Origin: a virus
DNA: 57,929 nucleotides
Strand: one strand, 5' to 3'
IMG/VR virus record: IMGVR_UViG_3300021376_000064
Coordinates: 1-57,929 of that record
In this document: positions 54,684 to 57,929 of the stretch, in pieces
Numbering within the stretch: position 1 is the first letter of the stretch
Layout: the number at the start of each line of letters is the position of its first letter
Made by a program: the position numbers and the translations under genes
The notes under the pieces: model-generated
Told to the model about the DNA's origin: nothing
Database searches by the model: none
Seen by the model: the letters and a program-made list of their open reading frames with translations, nothing else

Positions 54684-54691
54684 TATTTATA
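54684..54691 (+). promoter_or_regulatory. late-promoter-like TATTTATA motif (glycosyltransferase run)
   Basis: AGATATTTATAGTAAAC lies 25 bases before the GTG start at 54717. Confidence 0.5.
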
Positions 54692-54716
54692 GTAAACTAA
54701 TATCATTAGGTGTTTC

Positions 54717-56102
54717 GTGAAAATAGCTCAATTAGCAATTATTGACCTTTCGGTTTATAGGGGCATACATACCTTTACAAAAAATATATCATCACTGGAT
54801 AGTGTTGATACCTTTTACTTTAATCCTAGCGAAACAAATAATTTCAAATCTGAATATCAGAACTGTGTAGATATTTCCGAAATGGAAATGACAGAACTGA
54901 AAAACAAATTGGAAGGTTATGATATTGTTGTTTTGAACCTCAACAAATTTATCTATGATGTTGATGGTATAGAAAAAAGAAAACCAGAACACAAACAAAA
55001 ATTGATTGACTTGGCAAAGATGTATTGTAAGTTGAATACTATAACTGCATTCTTTGACCATGAGATATACCCGTATGAGGGCATGCACTTCAATACTATT
55101 TGTGTTCCTGCTTTCATAAAATATAGTGATTATTATTTAACATACACACCGTTTTTTGTGGATGCACTCAAAGAGTATATTGGAATGAGAGGAACTTCTG
55201 CATATACTTTTCAAGTCGGTGGTTACATTGACATGAGTATCTATGACAAGTGGATTGAAAAATCATGGATAGATAAAAAAGAATTACCATATATTTCAGA
55301 ATGTGCATACTATGCTAAATTCAAAGGTCATGGGAACTTCAAACCGATAGTAGAAACAATGGGCAATTTAGGATTGAAAGACCTTTCAGGTAAGAAATTG
55401 GTTCACATCGGAAACACTTACTCGCCCGAAAATTATTTCAATCATGTAAAGATATTAGCAGAACACGCAAATGTTTCTCGTAAAACTTTTAGTGATACAT
55501 TTCTACCAGACTTTGATTTGGATCCAACTGTGTTCAAAGTTTTTGATAACGATAAACCAATGATACTCGCCGGAACATACACGATGGAAAGTATGATGAA
55601 CTTTTTAACTGGTTGTAGATTTAGTATATCAACAACAAACACCAAAGTGCCTTTCTTCGGAATGTTCATCACACCAAGATTTGAATATGCTCAGATAGAA
55701 AAGAACTTGATGACTATTCCAATTTATGATAAAACATATATTGACTTGTTCAAAGGAACAGAATTTGCTGAATTAGTTTTGTCTTATGATATAAATGATT
55801 TGGAAAATTCGTTAAAAAGTCTTATATTGGAGATACAAAGATTAGAACAAGATGAAGAAGAATATAACAGAAGAAGATTGAGATTGATAAGATTGACCAG
55901 AGACATGAATAAACTTGATAACTTTATTCGTGATATGCAAACGATAGTTTCAAATGGTAAACGAAATAAAGATAATTATTCGGAAGATTGGTTTAATTCT
56001 TCATTGGAACAGATGGGTTACAAATTCAAACCGTATCGTAAGATGTTATTGAATATGCAAACCGTTTCCACAAACACAACACAGAAGTTTTTTAACATAT
56101 AA
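54717..56102 (+). CDS. glycosyltransferase-like protein (GT-B type candidate)
   Basis: This 461-residue protein has a GTG start. The N-terminus KIAQLAIIDLSVYRGIHTFT looks like a GT-B first strand and Gly-loop region, then FFDHEIYPYEG, LVHIGNTYSPENYFNH and a C-terminal coiled helix (LILEIQRLEQDEEEYNRRRLRL). The order and style resemble T4 alpha-glucosyltransferase-type proteins, but the donor-binding E-x7-E motif was not seen, so the assignment is tentative. It is followed 9 bases later by a clear family 4 glycosyltransferase. Possible substrates are DNA bases, virion protein or cell envelope. Confidence 0.5.
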   Translation: MKIAQLAIIDLSVYRGIHTFTKNISSLDSVDTFYFNPSETNNFKSEYQNCVDISEMEMTELKNKLEGYDIVVLNLNKFIYDVDGIEKRKPEHKQKLIDLAKMYCKLNTITAFFDHEIYPYEGMHFNTICVPAFIKYSDYYLTYTPFFVDALKEYIGMRGTSAYTFQVGGYIDMSIYDKWIEKSWIDKKELPYISECAYYAKFKGHGNFKPIVETMGNLGLKDLSGKKLVHIGNTYSPENYFNHVKILAEHANVSRKTFSDTFLPDFDLDPTVFKVFDNDKPMILAGTYTMESMMNFLTGCRFSISTTNTKVPFFGMFITPRFEYAQIEKNLMTIPIYDKTYIDLFKGTEFAELVLSYDINDLENSLKSLILEIQRLEQDEEEYNRRRLRLIRLTRDMNKLDNFIRDMQTIVSNGKRNKDNYSEDWFNSSLEQMGYKFKPYRKMLLNMQTVSTNTTQKFFNI

Positions 56103-56111
56103 AGGTTTCAC

Positions 56112-57536
56112 ATGGCAAAGAAAAAGATATTATTGTTGTCAGATGATTTGAGACTAACATCCGGCATTGCAACTGTATCAAGAGATATAGTAATTGGAAC
56201 TGCAAGAGAATTTGATTGGGTTCAAGTTGGTGCGGCTATAAATCATCCAGATAAAGGTAAGGTTATGGATTTATGTGAAGATACTAAAAACATGACTGGA
56301 GTAAAAGATGCGTATGTAAAAGTATATTGTAATGATGGGTATGGTGATTCATTTTTATTGAGGAGACTTATTGAAATTGAAAAACCAGATGCAATTCTTC
56401 ACTTTACAGATCCAAGATTTTGGGGATGGTTGTATAATATGGAACATGAAATACGCCAAAAGATACCACTAATGTATTTGAACATTTGGGATGGTGCTGG
56501 TTTGATTGGAGATACCGCAACGGATCCAATGTGGAACAAAGAAGCTTATGCGAGTTGTGATTTATTGATGGCAATTTCAAAACAAACATATGGCATAAAT
56601 AAAAGAATATTCTCTAGAATAAATGAACCGGCGCCAAGTTATAGAATAACTTATGTTCCACACGGAATTGATACTGGAATATTTTTTCCAATAAATGAAG
56701 GACATCCTGATTTTCAAAAAATGGAAGATGAAAGTAAAAAAATTCGAGGAAACAATCCAGATAAATTTGTAGTAATGTGGAATAACAGAAATATTCATCG
56801 TAAACATCCCGGTGATGTTGTTCTTGCTTACAAACATATGTGTCAGTTAATTGATAAGAATGGCGGTGATGCTAAAAACAATTGTGTGTTATTCATGCAC
56901 ACGCAACCTATCGATCCAAATGGAACTGATTTGGTTGCTTTAGTTGGAGAATTATGTAATGAATATTCCGTATTGTTTGATGAAAAAGTAATTTCTGGAA
57001 ATCAATTGAATATACTTTACAACAATGCAGATGTTGTTGTTAATATGGCATCAAATGAAGGATTTGGATTGGGAACAGCAGAAGCTGTTTCTGCCGGAAC
57101 TCCTATTGTTGTTAATGTAACAGGTGGTATGCAAGACCAATGTGGTTTTATCAATCCAGAAACAAATGATTATTTTACTGCTGATGACTATATTGAAATA
57201 CACACTTTACATAGAAAAGATGAATGGGGACATTTGAAACATGGTGAATGGGTTAAGCCAGTTTGGCCATCAAATATATCATTACAAGGTTCAGTCCCAA
57301 CACCATATATTTTTGATGACCGTGCCGATTTCAGAGATATTGGTAATGCTTTATATGAATGGTATAAGACACCAAAACAAGAAAGAACTTCTGCTGGTTT
57401 AAAGGGTAGAGAGTTTCTGATGAATGAGGCAGTTGGAATGTCAAGAGACAATATGGCTAATAGAATCATTGTTGATATAAATGCCGTGTTGGAAAACTTT
57501 AAACCAAAAAATCGTTTTGAATTATACTTAACATGA
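56112..57536 (+). CDS. family 4-type glycosyltransferase
   Basis: This 474-residue protein begins KILLLSDDLRLTSGIATVSR, the Gly-containing acceptor loop of GT-B enzymes. The C-terminal domain has ADVVVNMASNEGFGLGTAEA followed by VSAGTPIVV, the conserved E-x7-E donor site of GT4 family proteins (E of NEGFG and E of AEA). YVPHGID is the typical linker strand and NRNIHRKHP the nucleotide-sugar phosphate contact. It transfers a sugar from a nucleotide donor; the acceptor is unknown. It lies in a run of three GT-like genes, suggesting joint glycan or base modification. Confidence 0.85.
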   Translation: MAKKKILLLSDDLRLTSGIATVSRDIVIGTAREFDWVQVGAAINHPDKGKVMDLCEDTKNMTGVKDAYVKVYCNDGYGDSFLLRRLIEIEKPDAILHFTDPRFWGWLYNMEHEIRQKIPLMYLNIWDGAGLIGDTATDPMWNKEAYASCDLLMAISKQTYGINKRIFSRINEPAPSYRITYVPHGIDTGIFFPINEGHPDFQKMEDESKKIRGNNPDKFVVMWNNRNIHRKHPGDVVLAYKHMCQLIDKNGGDAKNNCVLFMHTQPIDPNGTDLVALVGELCNEYSVLFDEKVISGNQLNILYNNADVVVNMASNEGFGLGTAEAVSAGTPIVVNVTGGMQDQCGFINPETNDYFTADDYIEIHTLHRKDEWGHLKHGEWVKPVWPSNISLQGSVPTPYIFDDRADFRDIGNALYEWYKTPKQERTSAGLKGREFLMNEAVGMSRDNMANRIIVDINAVLENFKPKNRFELYLT

Positions 57537-57543
57537 GGATGAT

Positions 57544-57929
57544 ATGAATTATAGACCACAATTAGCTTTTTGTGCTCCGGTTACTACTGTTAGTGGATAT
57601 GGCGCACATGCAAGAGATATACTTTTATCTTTAATAAAAATGGATAAGTTTGATATAAAAGTTATGTCTATAAATTGGGGGGAAACTCCAATGAATGCTT
57701 TGGATGAAAATAATCCAGAACACAAACTTATATTGGATTTAATACATAATGGATCACTCACATCACAACCAGATATTTGGATGCAATGTACTATACCAAA
57801 TGAATTTCAAAAAGTTGGTAAATATAATATCGGAATAACAGCAGGTGTAGAAACTGACATATGTTCTCACGAATGGATTGAAGGTTGTAATAGAATGGAT
57901 TTAGTAATTGTTCCATCAAAACATGCAAA
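57544..57929 (+). CDS. glycosyltransferase-like protein (partial, cut by the window end)
   Basis: The first 128 residues are visible. MNYRPQLAFCAPVTTVSGYGAHARDILLS is the GT-B N-terminal loop pattern with SGYG in place of SGIA, followed by WMQCTIPNEF, GITAGVETD and LVIVPSKHA, typical of GT4 sequences (the VPS strand). The start is an ATG with GAGGA 5 bases upstream. It continues beyond the window. It is probably cotranscribed with the GT at 56112. Confidence 0.75.
   Translation, partial: MNYRPQLAFCAPVTTVSGYGAHARDILLSLIKMDKFDIKVMSINWGETPMNALDENNPEHKLILDLIHNGSLTSQPDIWMQCTIPNEFQKVGKYNIGITAGVETDICSHEWIEGCNRMDLVIVPSKHA

Noticed and set aside
1619-54691. TATTTATA as T4-type late promoters on the minus strand
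   Set aside because: They would drive transcription away from every gene, and no minus-strand gene exists; strand-specific context (G/C-A before, T/G after) also argues for plus-strand use.
1-57929. tRNA genes
   Set aside because: No cloverleaf-like segment with a TTCGA/GTTCAAATC arm and CCA end was recognised in the short gaps; a tRNA scan would settle this.

Overview
The window is an AT-rich, densely packed stretch of a large contractile-tailed dsDNA bacteriophage (Caudoviricetes, myovirus morphology). Every supportable gene is on the + strand, gaps are short (none over about 160 bases) and many genes overlap or touch. A T4-type replisome (gp32-like SSB, UvsX/RecA, 5' nuclease, DnaB/gp41-like helicase, family B polymerase, gp45 clamp, gp44/gp62 clamp loader) sits beside a contractile-tail module. 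That module's order (neck, sheath, tube, tail-assembly chaperone, tape measure, hub) is the compact order common to many myoviruses rather than that of T4. Host identity cannot be fixed. Shine-Dalgarno sites are frequent, and the promoters seen fit a sigma70-type -35/-10 with 17-base spacing but also resemble the Bacteroidota consensus.

Layout. 1-22,493: neck/tail-completion genes, sheath, tube, chaperone with a probable frameshifted extension, tape measure, a 2,979-residue baseplate-type protein with 18 internal repeats, a LysM-like protein, a hub protein and a further structural protein. 22,497-25,965: an unexpected small family A-type DNA polymerase homologue, then small proteins, several with capsid-targeting-like N-termini, ending in a ParB-fold protein. 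26,126-31,695: SSB, UvsX, 5' nuclease, helicase and two unknowns. 31,804-36,266: B12-dependent ribonucleotide reductase, membrane/coiled-coil protein, nucleotidyltransferase-fold protein, histone-H1-like protein, Hsp20 and small proteins. 36,301-41,190: a 1,629-residue Cys-containing virion protein. 41,206-44,401: thioredoxin, PLP-fold enzyme, dUTPase and small genes. 44,415-54,656: polymerase B, clamp and clamp loader interleaved with three paralogous DNA methyltransferase-like genes, a zinc-ribbon protein, a DUF1599/Nmad1-like protein and a PD-(D/E)XK nuclease. 54,717-end: a run of three glycosyltransferase-like genes, the last cut by the window edge.

Regulation. Two promoter-like signals recur. 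The first is an octamer TATTTATA (usually G/C-A-TATTTATA-T/G), found 13 times just upstream of genes, mostly virion genes, with no evident -35. It behaves like a late promoter but is the reverse complement of T4's TATAAATA. The second is a -35 plus 17 bases plus TATATTAG/TATATTTG element in front of SSB, thioredoxin, clamp and clamp loader. Five good hairpin terminators separate tail, late and replication genes; one carries the late motif in its loop.

The observations most worth following are the orphan PolA-like protein in a phage that already has PolB, the +1/-2 frameshift candidate in the tail chaperone, the 18-repeat giant protein, the three methyltransferase paralogues woven into the replisome with nearby glycosyltransferases, and the set of proteins with capsid-targeting-like N-termini.
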